The notes: generated from the letters alone by a model not told the origin. A stretch of DNA of 64,000 nucleotides from Streptomyces rishiriensis (GCF_030815485.1 NZ_JAUSWV010000002.1:4154001-4218000); one strand, 5' to 3'; shown: positions 1-7,998, counted from the stretch's first letter. Translations and numbers: made by a program.

Positions 1-146
1 CGAGCTGGACTGATCCACCGCCAGAAAGCCCGTTTCCGCCCCGGCCGACCCTCCGGGTTGACCCTTTCGGGTGCTTTCCCGCGCCTCGAGCGGCGTCGGA
101 TGATCGTTTATTCGTCACGGCCGCCGGGGCGCACTACGCTGCGCTC
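1..146. other. Left edge, no complete gene
   Basis: An in-frame stop at 11-13 (+) could be the last codons of a gene lying outside the window, but too little is present to say. The rest is the upstream region of the LytR_C gene; I see no clear regulatory element in it. Confidence 0.3.
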
Positions 147-806
147 ATGAGCATGCTGACTCCCCCCGGCATGGGCGGCAAGTACCGGATCACGGGGGAC
201 AAATACCCCCGCATGCGCCCCCACCGACGACGCGGCCGACTGGCCGTCGTGGTCGTTGCCTGCGGCGCCGTGCTCGGCGTGGCCGGCTGGGGCACTCTTC
301 AGCTCATCGACGTCTTCACGGGCGGCGGCGGGACGGCCACGGCCGCCGGGACCGGCTGCTCGCCGAAGACGACCAAGGCGAGCCCCGCGGCCTCCGTGTC
401 CGCTGCCGCGGCCGTCGCGGGCACGGCGCCCGAACCCGCGCAGATCACCGTGAACGTCTTCAACGCCACCACCCGCAGCGGCCTCGCCAAGACCACCGCG
501 GACGAGCTGAAGAAACGCGGCTTCAAGATCGGCGAGGTGGGCAACGCCATCAAGCAGTACGACAAGAAGGTCACCGGCACCGGGATACTGCTCGGCCCGG
601 CGTCCTCGCTGAACACCTCGCTGCCGGTACTCGCCACGCAGCTCACGACCGCCGAACGCCGCACCGACGCGGCCCGCGCGGGCACCGCCCTCGATCTGAT
701 CATCGGCAACCAGTTCAAGGCGCTGACCAGCCAGGCGGCCTCGGTCAAGGCGCTGACGGCGCTGGCCGCGCCACAGCCGACGGCGAGCACGAAGAAGGGC
801 TGCTAG
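147..806 (+). CDS. LytR C-terminal domain membrane protein
   Basis: 219 residues. A basic N-terminus (residues 21-31, rich in Arg) precedes one membrane helix at about 33-54, followed by a low-complexity Ala/Thr linker and a LytR_C-type domain from about 97 to 190 that opens with ITVNVFNATTRSGLA. The layout is a type II envelope protein with the domain outside the cell. Stand-alone LytR_C proteins in actinobacteria (Cei type) are linked to envelope integrity, but lack the LCP catalytic domain, so no ligase activity is implied. It converges on upp. The ATG at 147 is preceded by a poor ribosome site; an internal ATG (M9) is possible. Family assignment is firm, the role is inferred. Confidence 0.85.
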   Translation: MSMLTPPGMGGKYRITGDKYPRMRPHRRRGRLAVVVVACGAVLGVAGWGTLQLIDVFTGGGGTATAAGTGCSPKTTKASPAASVSAAAAVAGTAPEPAQITVNVFNATTRSGLAKTTADELKKRGFKIGEVGNAIKQYDKKVTGTGILLGPASSLNTSLPVLATQLTTAERRTDAARAGTALDLIIGNQFKALTSQAASVKALTALAAPQPTASTKKGC

Positions 807-857
807 CAGCAGCCCTTCCCGCATCGCCGTCCGATGGTCCGAGCGAGACGGATGTCT

Positions 858-873
858 CGGCCCGCTCGGGCCG
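858..873. terminator. Short GC palindrome between convergent genes
   Basis: CGGCCCG and CGGGCCG separated by two bases lie between the ends of the LytR_C gene and upp, which converge here. There is no U-run, so a terminator role is only suggested by position. Confidence 0.35.
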
Positions 874-878
874 CCGCG

Positions 879-1520
879 TTACTCGGCCGCGCCGTACAGC
901 CGGTCGCCCGCGTCGCCCAGGCCCGGGACGATGTAACCGTGCTCGTTGAGGTGGTCGTCGACCGCCGCCGTGACGACGGTGACCGGGGTGCCCGCGAGCT
1001 CGCGCTCCATGAGCTCCACGCCCTCCGGGGCGGCGAGCAGCACCACGGCCGTCACGTCGTCGGCGCCGCGCCGGATCAGCTCGCGGATAGCGGCGACCAG
1101 GGTGCCGCCGGTGGCCAGCATCGGGTCCAGGACGTACACCTGGCGGCCGAGGAGGTTCTCCGGCATGCGCGTGGCGTACGTGGACGCCTCGAGCGTCTCC
1201 TCGTTGCGGATCATCCCCAGGAAGCCCACCTCGGCGGTCGGCAGCAGCCGGACCATGCCGTCCAGCATGCCGAGGCCCGCACGCAGGATCGGCACGACCA
1301 GCGGGCGCGGGTAGGAGAGCTTCACGCCGGTGGTCGCAGAGACCGGCGTCTTGATGTCGACCTGCTCGGTACGCACGTCACGCGTGGCCTCGTAGGCGAG
1401 CAGGGTGACCAGTTCGTCGGCCAGCCGGCGGAAGGTCGCGGAGTCCGTGCGCTGGTCGCGGAGCGTGGTGAGCTTGTGAGCGACCAGGGGGTGGTCGACG
1501 ACGTGGAGACGCATGTCCAC
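879..1520 (-). CDS. upp: Uracil phosphoribosyltransferase
   Basis: 213 residues, matching the usual 208-211 plus two if the first Met is used; the second Met (MRLHVV) is an equally good start. It converts uracil and PRPP to UMP in pyrimidine salvage in the cytosol. Diagnostic signatures are the PRPP-binding loop DPMLATGGT at 132-140, the phosphate/base segment PRPLVVPILRAGLG near 71-84, and the C-terminal uracil-contacting GYIVPGLGDAGDR. All key residues are intact. It stands alone on the minus strand, divergent from the small protein gene at 1684. Confidence 0.97.
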   Translation of the reverse strand: MDMRLHVVDHPLVAHKLTTLRDQRTDSATFRRLADELVTLLAYEATRDVRTEQVDIKTPVSATTGVKLSYPRPLVVPILRAGLGMLDGMVRLLPTAEVGFLGMIRNEETLEASTYATRMPENLLGRQVYVLDPMLATGGTLVAAIRELIRRGADDVTAVVLLAAPEGVELMERELAGTPVTVVTAAVDDHLNEHGYIVPGLGDAGDRLYGAAE

Positions 1521-1683
1521 AACAGTAACCGGGCCGAACCCGCCCAGCGCCCCCCACGCACAGTGAACCCCTCCCCTTCGGCCTGCCCTCCGGTTGAGCC
1601 GTTGGCGGCGTCAAACCGCCCGGCGGAGGGAAAGCGGAAGAAAGGTACGGAGACGAACCGGGGGTACCCGGAGTGATGTGCTG

Positions 1684-1887
1684 ATGCCTGAGCTGCCCTA
1701 CCCGCCCGACGACGACTCGCCGCGAGGGGCGCGGCCGGAGGAGACCGACGCAGAGCGCCGTCGGCGCCGCGCCCGGTTCCTGCGCGAGCTGGCCGAGGCC
1801 CGCGAACTGCGCGACCGGGTCCAGCCGCGCCGCGCCAAGACCGCCCGCCTGCGCCACGCGATGCGGATGCGCACCTTCCGCTGGTAG
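1684..1887 (+). CDS. Small basic conserved protein
   Basis: 67 residues, starting MPELPYPPDDDSP. It has an acidic/proline N-terminus and an Arg-rich remainder (runs such as RRRRRARF and RPRRAKTARLR). No membrane segment or signal peptide. I recognise it only as a small protein that sits between upp and the tadA pair in Streptomyces; no function is known to me. The ATG at 1684 is chosen because the longer in-frame extension to 1594 would overlap the upp promoter and lacks conserved character. Codon use is typical of the region. Could act as a nucleic-acid or ribosome-associated protein given its charge, but that is a guess. Confidence 0.65.
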   Translation: MPELPYPPDDDSPRGARPEETDAERRRRRARFLRELAEARELRDRVQPRRAKTARLRHAMRMRTFRW

Positions 1888-2244
1888 CCGCAGGCGTACG
1901 GGACTTGGGGCATACGGGGAAGATCGCCACCGTCACGGGTGTCGCGTGGGGCGGGCTCACGTGGGCGCACGGGAAAGCCGCGTACGATCCGCTGGTGGCG
2001 GCAACGAGAGCGCTGGTGAGTCACTCACGGACGTCTCATGGACGTGCTCATGGACGTCCTCGTGGGCGTACTCGTGGGCACGCGATCAAAACCACCGGAC
2101 ACAGGGAGCCGAAGACGTCCCCTGGACGCCTTGTTTCTGCCACGATTCCGAGTGGGCGGGGCTCGGAGCCTGAGCTCTCTCCGCCCGCAACCTCCGCCGG
2201 GGGGACCCCCAACCGGCACGCCTAAGACCAGTGGGAGAGTCACG
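1888..2244. other. Intergenic leader with a 12-bp imperfect tandem repeat
   Basis: No gene is supported here. Between about 2036 and 2083 four imperfect 12-base units of the type TCATGGACGTGC / TCGTGGGCGTAC follow each other. The remainder is the upstream region of the tadA-associated gene; I see no riboswitch-like structure. Confidence 0.5.
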
Positions 2245-2808
2245 GTGTACTTCGCCGCACTGCTCGCGCGCACCGAAGACGGGTGGGAAGCGAGCGACAC
2301 AGAGCTCGACGATGTGGAGACCCTGTCGGATCTGGCCGACCTGGCCCGGGAAGCCTCTCCCGACGACGACACGGTGCTCGTGCTGATCGAGCAGGAGGAC
2401 TCCTGGTTCGGGGTCGTCCGCATCGACGGCGAGGAGGACCCTCGCATCTTCGTCTCCGACGCCGCCGCCGCCGCTCGCAGTTCGTACGGCGAGATCCTCC
2501 TCACCGACGAACTGCTCGGAAGGGACCCGGGTGACGTCGACGACCTGGACGCCCTGGACCTCGACGGCACCGAGGACGGTGAGGACGGGGCCGACGACGA
2601 GGCCGACCACGAGGACGAGGACGAGGGTGCCGTCGGCACCGTGAACGGCAGCTCCGCCGAGGCCGTGCCACACGGCCCGGTCGGCGACGCCGGCATCCTC
2701 GACGACCTCGGCGTCGGGGAGAAGGAGCTGAGAGCCCTGTCCGCGGACGCGGTCACCGAGATCGCGGACGCCCTGGGCGCCTCGGAGGTCCTGGAGACCG
2801 TCCGCTGA
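2245..2808 (+). CDS. tRNA adenosine deaminase-associated protein
   Basis: 187 residues starting at GTG 2245, reading VYFAALLARTEDGWEAS. GGGAGAG lies just upstream, which decides this start over the longer frame from 2038. It matches the actinobacterial family annotated as putative tRNA adenosine deaminase-associated protein (TIGR03941 type): a conserved N-terminal domain of about 100 residues with WFGVVRI, a very acidic Asp/Glu-rich middle (about 110-140), and a C-terminal helical segment with LGVGEKELRALSADAVTEIADALG. It is immediately followed by tadA (50 bp). Association with TadA rests on conserved gene neighbourhood; biochemical role is unknown. Confidence 0.85.
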   Translation: MYFAALLARTEDGWEASDTELDDVETLSDLADLAREASPDDDTVLVLIEQEDSWFGVVRIDGEEDPRIFVSDAAAAARSSYGEILLTDELLGRDPGDVDDLDALDLDGTEDGEDGADDEADHEDEDEGAVGTVNGSSAEAVPHGPVGDAGILDDLGVGEKELRALSADAVTEIADALGASEVLETVR

Positions 2809-2858
2809 CCGCGCCGGGGACGGCGCCGGATCCCGTACGCGACCGCTGGCGGGCCACG

Positions 2859-3290
2859 ATGCGGCTCGCCCTGGACGAGGCACGGCTGGCCGCCCGGGGC
2901 GGGGACGTCCCGGTCGGCGCCGTCGTGCTGGCTCCGGACGGCACGACGGTCCTCGCCAGGGCCCACAACGAACGGGAGGCCGGCGGCGATCCGACGGCCC
3001 ACGCGGAGGTGCTCGCCGTCCGGCGGGCGGCGGCCGCGCTGGGCGAGTGGCGGCTGTCCGGCTGCACGCTCGTCGTGACCCTCGAACCGTGCACGATGTG
3101 CGCGGGCGCGCTCGTGCAGTCCCGGGTGGACCGGGTCGTCTACGGCGCCCGTGACGACAAGGCGGGCGCGGCCGGCTCCCTCTGGGACGTCGTCCGCGAC
3201 CGACGGCTCAACCATCGCCCCGAGGTCGTCGAAGGCGTCCTCGCCGAAGAGTGCGCGGGACTCCTCACGGAGTTCTTCCGCGACCGCTGA
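2859..3290 (+). CDS. tadA: tRNA-specific adenosine deaminase
   Basis: 143 residues, in the normal size range. It deaminates A34 to inosine in the anticodon wobble position; the ACG-anticodon tRNA-Arg it would act on is itself in this window (33801-33873). The zinc deaminase motifs are intact: His48-Ala-Glu50 with the catalytic Glu, and Pro77-Cys78-x-x-Cys81. GDVPVGAVV near residue 15-24 is the typical substrate-loop region. It is probably cotranscribed with the preceding associated gene. The ATG at 2859 has a poor ribosome site, so an alternative upstream start is possible. Confidence 0.95.
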   Translation: MRLALDEARLAARGGDVPVGAVVLAPDGTTVLARAHNEREAGGDPTAHAEVLAVRRAAAALGEWRLSGCTLVVTLEPCTMCAGALVQSRVDRVVYGARDDKAGAAGSLWDVVRDRRLNHRPEVVEGVLAEECAGLLTEFFRDR

Positions 3291-3310
3291 TCCACCCCCC
3301 GAATACCGAT

Positions 3311-3340
3311 TTCAAACCGGGGGCGGCCTTGCTGTAAGGT
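3311..3340 (+). promoter_or_regulatory. Probable promoter of tRNA-Ser(CGA)
   Basis: TTCAAA (3311-3316) and TAAGGT (3335-3340) are separated by 18 bp and place a start about 7 bp before the mature tRNA. This resembles a SigA-type promoter. Confidence 0.45.
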
Positions 3341-3347
3341 CTCCCTC

Positions 3348-3432
3348 GGTAGCGTGTCCGAGCGGCCGAAGGAGCTCGCCTCGAAAGCGAGTGTGGCGCA
3401 AGTCACCGAGGGTTCAAATCCCTCCGCTACCG
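3348..3432 (+). tRNA. tRNA-Ser(CGA)
   Basis: 85 nt with a long variable arm typical of type II tRNA-Ser. Acceptor arms GGTAGCG (3348-3354) and CGCTACC (3425-3431) pair perfectly with discriminator G. The anticodon loop CTCGAAA gives anticodon CGA, reading UCG. GGTTCAAATCC is the T-arm. No CCA is encoded. Confidence 0.97.
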
Positions 3433-3722
3433 CTTCTGGAAGGGTCCGGCTCTCTGTGAGCCGGGCCCTTCGTCGCGTGCTCCGGGCTCTCCGCGGCTGT
3501 CGTGCACTCCGGGCTCTCGCGTGGTGCGGGCCGCTTGCCCAGGTACGTCCACGCGAGGCCGCCGACCAGCGGGGCGCTGAGCATGAAGAGCAGCCACAGT
3601 GCCTTCGGGGCGTACCGGACGCGCTCGGTGGGCGTACGGACGCAGTCGATCATCGCCCACAGGTACAGCAGCGCCACGAGGACCATCGGGGCGACGGCCA
3701 GCGGTTCCAGGACTCCCAGCAT
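3414..3722 (-). CDS. PLDc_N-type small membrane protein
   Basis: 102 residues starting MLGVLEPLAVAPM. GGGGAGGA sits 4 bases upstream of the ATG and decides this start over the longer frame. Two membrane helices (about 5-25 and 39-58) enclose a WAMIDCVRTPTERVRYAPKALW segment typical of phospholipase D N-terminal (PLDc_N) proteins; no phospholipase active site is present. The tail after residue 62 is hydrophilic. Its stop codon lies inside the T-loop of tRNA-Ser(CGA) on the other strand, so the last codons run antisense through the tRNA terminator hairpin and 19 nt of the tRNA. Function unknown; PLDc_N proteins are often linked to envelope stress or export. Confidence 0.75.
   Translation of the reverse strand: MLGVLEPLAVAPMVLVALLYLWAMIDCVRTPTERVRYAPKALWLLFMLSAPLVGGLAWTYLGKRPAPRESPECTTAAESPEHATKGPAHREPDPSRSGSGGI
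3439..3471 (+). terminator. Terminator hairpin of tRNA-Ser(CGA)
   Basis: A 14-bp stem with one G-U type mismatch and a 5-base loop follows the tRNA by 6 bp, ending in a short T-poor tail. It also encodes the C-terminus of the minus-strand membrane protein. Confidence 0.65.
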
Positions 3723-3908
3723 TTTCCTCCCCTTCCCTTCTCTTCCACTCCGTCCGGCACGCACCGGTGTTCACCCCCTCATCGGACGAGGACCCCCGAA
3801 CGGTTCACGAACGCGCCGTGGACGTTCAAAAGCGGTGTGAAAATCGCACTTCCGGTTACACTCGCCGCCGTCAACAGGGCCCGGACGGGCACATACAGGG
3901 GAGGCCAG

Positions 3909-4085
3909 GTGGCGGTGAACGCCAAGAAGATCGCCGTCTACGTACTCGTGGTCTTCGTGCTCTACGTGATCATCACGGACCCGGCGAAGGCCGCGGACTA
4001 CGTCCAGATAGGCTTCCAGGGCATATCGGACGCCGCCAAGGCCGTCGGCGACTTCTTCACCTGGCTCGCCGACGGGGCCGAGTAG
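3909..4085 (+). CDS. Very small membrane protein
   Basis: 58 residues reading VAVNAKKIAVYVLVVFVLYV from GTG 3909. GGGGAGG (3898-3904) lies 4 bases before this GTG and 10 before an in-frame GTG at 3915, so either may be used. One hydrophobic helix (about 6-25) is followed by a short amphipathic tail with DAAKAVGDFFTWLADGAE. It is 19 bp ahead of the Dabb gene and may share its transcript. I recognise it only as a conserved small Streptomyces protein next to the sigF locus; no known function. Confidence 0.65.
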   Translation: MAVNAKKIAVYVLVVFVLYVIITDPAKAADYVQIGFQGISDAAKAVGDFFTWLADGAE

Positions 4086-4104
4086 GCTCGCACGGGGAGT
4101 GCCC

Positions 4105-4398
4105 ATGATCCGCCACCTGGTCCTTTTCAAGCTCAACGAGGGCGTCGAGCGCGACGACCCCCGGGTCGTGCAGGGCGAAGCCGCCTTCCGGGCACTCGGC
4201 GACCGGATCGAGGAACTCCGTTTCTGGGAGCTGGGCTGGAACATCAGCGACCGGCCCATCGCCTACGACTTCGCGATCAATTCGGCGGTCGAGGACGCGG
4301 ACGCGCTGAAGCGGTACATCGAGCACCCGGCCCACCAGGCGGGCGTCGCCCTGTGGCGCGAGTTCGCCACCTGGGTGGTCGCCGACTACGAGTTCTGA
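4105..4398 (+). CDS. Dabb (stress-responsive A/B barrel) protein
   Basis: 97 residues, the usual length of a single Dabb ferredoxin-like barrel. It opens MIRHLVLFKLNEGV and ends HPAHQAGVALWREFATWVVADYEF, both hallmark segments of the family (the conserved HxxH-like region near the C-terminus). GGGGAG lies 5 bases before ATG 4105; the ORF could extend to GTG 4099 but that overlaps the ribosome site. Such proteins dimerise; enzymatic function in this branch is unknown. It precedes sigF by about 220 bp and ends at its own hairpin terminator. Confidence 0.9.
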   Translation: MIRHLVLFKLNEGVERDDPRVVQGEAAFRALGDRIEELRFWELGWNISDRPIAYDFAINSAVEDADALKRYIEHPAHQAGVALWREFATWVVADYEF

Positions 4399-4443
4399 GC
4401 CGCCGTTCAGGCAGTTCTCTCGGCAGTTCTCTCGGCAGTTCGG

Positions 4444-4470
4444 AGCCCTCCGCCGGAAAAGCGGGGGGCT
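4444..4470 (+). terminator. Terminator of the Dabb gene
   Basis: AGCCCTCCGC and GCGGGGGGCT form a 10-bp stem with a 7-base loop, followed by a short T run. Just upstream (about 4408-4442) a 14-bp unit containing GGCAGTTCTCTC is repeated about 2.5 times. Confidence 0.65.
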
Positions 4471-4611
4471 TTGGCATGTCGCGCAGCAGGGTGCGCGGCT
4501 CAACTTCTCCCTCAACACGGCGTTATGGGGTGCTTGCACACAGTGCACATGTCTTGTGATGCTATGACCGCTTTTGACGGATGAGTTGACCGATGTTGAC
4601 CTGACGAAGAG

Positions 4612-5514
4612 GTGGCGTTGACCGTGTCGGCCAGTACTGCGCCGCCTCAGCAAGAGGCACCCCCGGCACCCGCCCCCGCGCCTGCCCTGGAAACGGTCCA
4701 GGAAGCCGTCCAGGAAGCCCCTGCCGAAGCCGTCCAGCCGCCCGAGCGGCGCCGGGGCGCCGACACCCGGGCGCTGACCCAGCTGCTCTTCGGCGAGCTC
4801 AAGGAGCTCCAGCCGGGCACGCCGGAGCACAACCGGGTGCGCGGGGCGCTCATCGAGGCCAACCTCCCGCTCGTGCGCTACGCGGCCGCCCGTTTCCGCT
4901 CCCGCAACGAACCCATGGAGGACGTCGTCCAGGTCGGCACCATCGGCCTGATCAACGCCATCGACCGCTTCGACCCGGACCGGGGCGTGCAGTTCCCGAC
5001 GTTCGCCATGCCGACGGTCATCGGTGAGATCAAGCGGTACTTCCGGGACAACGTCCGCACGGTCCACGTACCGCGCCGGCTGCACGAGTTGTGGGTGCAG
5101 GTCAACAGCGCGACCGAGGACCTGACGACCGCCTTCGGCCGCACTCCGACGACGGCCGAGATCGCCGAGCGGCTGCGCATCGGCGAGGACGAGGTGCTCT
5201 CCTGCATCGAGGCGGGCCGCTCGTACCACGCCACCTCGCTGGAGGCGGCCCAGGAGGGCGACGGCCTGCCGGGCCTGCTGGACCGCCTCGGGTACGAGGA
5301 TCCGGCGCTGGACGGCGTCGAGCACCGCGACCTCGTGCGCCACCTCCTGGTCCAGCTTCCCGAGCGCGAGCAGCGCATCCTGCTCCTGCGCTACTACAGC
5401 AACCTCACGCAGTCCCAGATCAGTGCGGAACTCGGCGTCTCCCAGATGCACGTGTCCCGGCTGCTCGCGCGCAGCTTCCAGCGGCTCCGCTCGGCGAACC
5501 GCATCGAGGCGTGA
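4612..5514 (+). CDS. sigF: SigB-type sigma factor SigF
   Basis: About 300 residues. A proline/alanine-rich N-terminal extension (to about 45) precedes sigma region 2 (NLPLVRYAAARFRSRNEP then VGTIGLINAIDRFD), region 3 (VHVPRRLHEL) and region 4 (LPEREQRILLLRYYSNLTQS, helix-turn-helix SAELGVSQMHVSRLL). This is the SigB/SigF/SigG subfamily; the S. coelicolor member at this locus directs late sporulation. GAAGAGG overlaps GTG 4612, so the true start may be TTG 4618 or GTG 4624. It is followed by the paralogue sigN after 304 bp. Such factors are usually held by RsbW-like anti-sigma factors; one RsbW-like gene lies at 56412. Confidence 0.92.
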   Translation: MALTVSASTAPPQQEAPPAPAPAPALETVQEAVQEAPAEAVQPPERRRGADTRALTQLLFGELKELQPGTPEHNRVRGALIEANLPLVRYAAARFRSRNEPMEDVVQVGTIGLINAIDRFDPDRGVQFPTFAMPTVIGEIKRYFRDNVRTVHVPRRLHELWVQVNSATEDLTTAFGRTPTTAEIAERLRIGEDEVLSCIEAGRSYHATSLEAAQEGDGLPGLLDRLGYEDPALDGVEHRDLVRHLLVQLPEREQRILLLRYYSNLTQSQISAELGVSQMHVSRLLARSFQRLRSANRIEA

Positions 5515-5818
5515 CGCGGGACCCGAAGGACACGTCACTCGATCAGGGCTCGGAAGCCTGAGCGAGTCGTCACCGCTGGGAGCGAATCGCTCAACCGGCC
5601 CCTTCCCGCCGGATCGGCGCTGAAATGCCGTCAGACCCCCTCTTTCCAGGGCTGATTCGTCACTCACATGTCGACATGTCACTACAGCGTGTTGCCGACA
5701 TGTGACATTCTGCCGGAAGCGCGTTTGCCGGGGCTTCGGCTCCGGTATTCAGGTGAAGGCTGACGTTCCTCAAGCGGGAATGTTCGCCGCGACCGTCCCG
5801 CGACCCAAAGGGGGTGGC
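5515..5818. other. sigF-sigN intergenic region
   Basis: 304 bp without a gene. Contains the ACATGT palindromes at 5666-5703 described separately; the frame reading into sigN from 5702 is open but begins before the ribosome site and is not counted as coding. Confidence 0.5.
5666..5703. promoter_or_regulatory. ACATGT palindrome cluster upstream of sigN
   Basis: A perfect 14-bp palindrome ACATGTCGACATGT (5666-5679) is followed 24 bp downstream by another GACATGT (5697-5703). This looks like an operator with an accessory half-site, about 115-150 bp before the sigN start. The binding protein is unknown. Confidence 0.5.
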
Positions 5819-6727
5819 ATGTCCGCAGATCAGGGCAGCTCCGAGGTGCTCACGCTCACAAAGAGCGAGTCCGCGCCAAGCGCGCCCGTCGAGCCCGCCG
5901 TGCTCGACGTGCTCGACGACGTCACGGCCCCCGAGGCCACTCCGGCCCCGGTACTCACGACAGGGGCCATCGACACCCGCACCCTGTCCCGCTCCCTGTT
6001 CCTGCGACTGGCCACCCTCGCCGAGGACAGCCCCGAGCGCATGTACGTCCGGGACACCCTCATCGAGCTCAACCTCCCCCTCGTGCGCTACGCGGCGGCC
6101 CGCTTCCGCTCGCGCAACGAACCGATGGAGGACATCGTCCAGGTCGGCACCATCGGCCTGATCAAGGCGATCGACCGCTTCGACTGCGAACGGGGCGTGG
6201 AGTTCCCGACGTTCGCCATGCCGACGGTCGTGGGCGAGATCAAGCGCTTCTTCCGCGACACCTCGTGGTCGGTGCGCGTCCCGCGCCGGCTCCAGGAGCT
6301 GCGCCTGGCCCTCACCAAGGCCAGCGACGAGCTCTCCCAGAAGCTGGACCGCTCGCCGACGGTCGCCGAACTCGCCGCGGTACTGGGCGTGTCCGAGGAG
6401 GACGTCGTCGACGGCCTGGCGGTCGGCAACGCCTACACGGCCTCCTCGCTGGACTCCCCGGCCCCTGAGGACGACGGCGGCGAGGGTTCCCTGGCCGACC
6501 GCCTCGGCTACGAGGACACGGCCCTGGAAGGCGTGGAGTACCGCGAGTCGCTGAAGCCGCTGCTGGCCAAGCTCCCGCCCCGCGAGCGCCGCATCATCAT
6601 GCTGCGCTTCTTCGCCAACATGACCCAGTCGCAGATCGGCGAGGAGGTCGGCATCTCCCAGATGCACGTCTCCCGCCTCCTGACCCGCACCCTGGCGCAG
6701 CTGCGCGAGGGCCTGATCTCCGACTAG
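5819..6727 (+). CDS. sigN: SigB-type sigma factor SigN
   Basis: 302 residues from ATG 5819, with AAAGGGGG a few bases upstream. Closely paralogous to the preceding sigF: region 2 NLPLVRYAAARFRSRNEP, VGTIGLIKAIDRFD; region 3 VRVPRRLQEL; region 4 LPPRERRIIMLRFFANMTQS and the helix-turn-helix EEVGISQMHVSRLL. The tandem sigF-sigN arrangement is conserved in Streptomyces, where SigN acts in aerial growth/sporulation. The frame is open back to 5702, but the ribosome site and loss of conservation upstream favour 5819. Autoregulation is possible through the upstream palindromes. Confidence 0.9.
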   Translation: MSADQGSSEVLTLTKSESAPSAPVEPAVLDVLDDVTAPEATPAPVLTTGAIDTRTLSRSLFLRLATLAEDSPERMYVRDTLIELNLPLVRYAAARFRSRNEPMEDIVQVGTIGLIKAIDRFDCERGVEFPTFAMPTVVGEIKRFFRDTSWSVRVPRRLQELRLALTKASDELSQKLDRSPTVAELAAVLGVSEEDVVDGLAVGNAYTASSLDSPAPEDDGGEGSLADRLGYEDTALEGVEYRESLKPLLAKLPPRERRIIMLRFFANMTQSQIGEEVGISQMHVSRLLTRTLAQLREGLISD

Positions 6728-6781
6728 CCGGACTCCGGCCGGGGACTTCCCTCCTGACGGAGCGTCAGCGAAACTGGCGCG

Positions 6782-7561
6782 ATGCGAAGTCCGACACGGG
6801 CACGTGGCCGCCGGGGCGCCGTATGGGGCGCGTCGGCGGCCGCCGTCGTGCTGGCGGCGGCGGTGGTTCTGCCGGCCGGCTGCGGGGGAGACGGGCACAC
6901 GGGCGGCTACGTCGCCGTCGGCGGAGCGGGCGACACGGCGCTCCCGGGCACGCGTGCGGGAGGCCCGGCGGATCCCACGGGCGGAGTGCGACTCGTCCCG
7001 CTGGACGACGGGAGCGGCTCCCCCGCGGGGAAGGCCGGTCGTCCGGGGACCCCGGCGGGAGAAAAGGCCGGACAAGGGCCGGCAGACACCGCGGCGGGCG
7101 ACGCCGGATCCGGCGCCCCACAGAAAACCACCGCCCCGGGGGTCTCAGGCACCCCGGGCGTACCGGGCGCCGAGGGCGGCTCCGCCACCGGCGGTACGCC
7201 GCCGGACGTGCCCGCACCGGCACCCACGGCCCCTCCGAGCGCTACGCCCGCCGGACCGGCCTCGCTGACCGTGGGCGATCCCGTTCGCGCGGGTACGGAT
7301 CAGCGATGGTGCGAGGATGTGACCCTCACCTTCCGCAACTCCGGCGGCACCGCCGTGCGTTCGGGCACTGTCACCTTCGGGACCCATGTCGTCGACGCGC
7401 TCGGCATCGACTGGGCGACACGCGAGTCCACGGTCGCGCTCCCGACGCCGATCGCCGCGGGCACGCGCGACGAGAGGACCTGGACGGTCTGCGTCGACGC
7501 GTGGCGCGTACCGCTGGGCATGCACATCGAGACGCGGGACGTGTCGGTCCGGTGGGAGTGA
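6782..7561 (+). CDS. Secreted lipoprotein, unknown function
   Basis: 259 residues. A signal peptide with twin arginines (RGRRGAVWG), a hydrophobic stretch (19-32) and a lipobox LPAGC place the lipidated Cys at about 34. A long Gly/Pro/Ala/Thr linker (about 35-165) is followed by a compact C-terminal domain of about 95 residues with two Cys (WCEDVTLTF and WTVCVDAW) that likely form a disulfide. The linker would span the cell wall. I do not recognise the C-terminal domain; its beta-rich look is immunoglobulin-like. The start could also be a few residues downstream. Confidence 0.8.
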   Translation: MRSPTRARGRRGAVWGASAAAVVLAAAVVLPAGCGGDGHTGGYVAVGGAGDTALPGTRAGGPADPTGGVRLVPLDDGSGSPAGKAGRPGTPAGEKAGQGPADTAAGDAGSGAPQKTTAPGVSGTPGVPGAEGGSATGGTPPDVPAPAPTAPPSATPAGPASLTVGDPVRAGTDQRWCEDVTLTFRNSGGTAVRSGTVTFGTHVVDALGIDWATRESTVALPTPIAAGTRDERTWTVCVDAWRVPLGMHIETRDVSVRWE

Positions 7562-7576
7562 ACGGACGGCACCGGA

Positions 7577-7681
7577 CAGCCGAGAGACGGGGGTGTGCGA
7601 GCCGACCCCGTCAGCCGAGAGACGGGCGCGCGCGAGCCGACCCCGTCAGCCGAGAGACGGGGGCGTGCGAGCCGACCCCGC
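7577..7681. repeat. Three tandem 35-bp repeats
   Basis: Units at 7577-7611, 7612-7646 and 7647-7681 begin CAGCCGAGAGACGGG and end CGAGCCGACCCCG, differing at a few positions. They sit just after the lipoprotein gene. There are no spacers, so this is not a CRISPR array. Confidence 0.9.
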
Positions 7682-7768
7682 TGTGGCGACCCGACGGTCG
7701 ACCCGCTGGGTCACCCCGTCACCCCGTCATCCCGCCAACCCGTCACACTGCCCGGTGCGGTCCGGCGG

Positions 7769-7966
7769 TTACTTCAGTGCCAGCCAGGCGACCGCCGCGA
7801 CGATCACGACCGCGGCGACGATGCCGACGATCAGGCCGATACGGGGCCCGGACTGGGTGGGTGCCGGCTGGGCGGCCCGGGGGGCGCCGTCGTCGACGAA
7901 CGCGCGGAACATCTGGGTGCTGCCGGCGGGGTCGTGGTTGCCCTGGGGGCCCTGCGTGTTAGCCAT
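7769..7966 (-). CDS. Small tail-anchored membrane protein
   Basis: 65 residues starting MANTQGPQGNHDPAG. A hydrophilic N-terminus of about 40 residues precedes one C-terminal helix (IGLIVGIVAAVVIVAAVAWLAL), giving a tail-anchored topology with only a Lys outside. No recognised domain. Stands alone between two repeat-rich non-coding segments. A longer in-frame extension reaches 8200 but reads through a large hairpin and lacks protein character. Confidence 0.6.
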   Translation of the reverse strand: MANTQGPQGNHDPAGSTQMFRAFVDDGAPRAAQPAPTQSGPRIGLIVGIVAAVVIVAAVAWLALK

Positions 7967-7998
7967 GGGCCGAGACACTAGCGAAAATGCGCGGGGCG

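Noticed and set aside
4057..5682. A 541-residue minus-strand frame across sigF
   Set aside because: Shadow of sigF and the Dabb gene; the plus-strand products are clearly conserved sigma and Dabb families.
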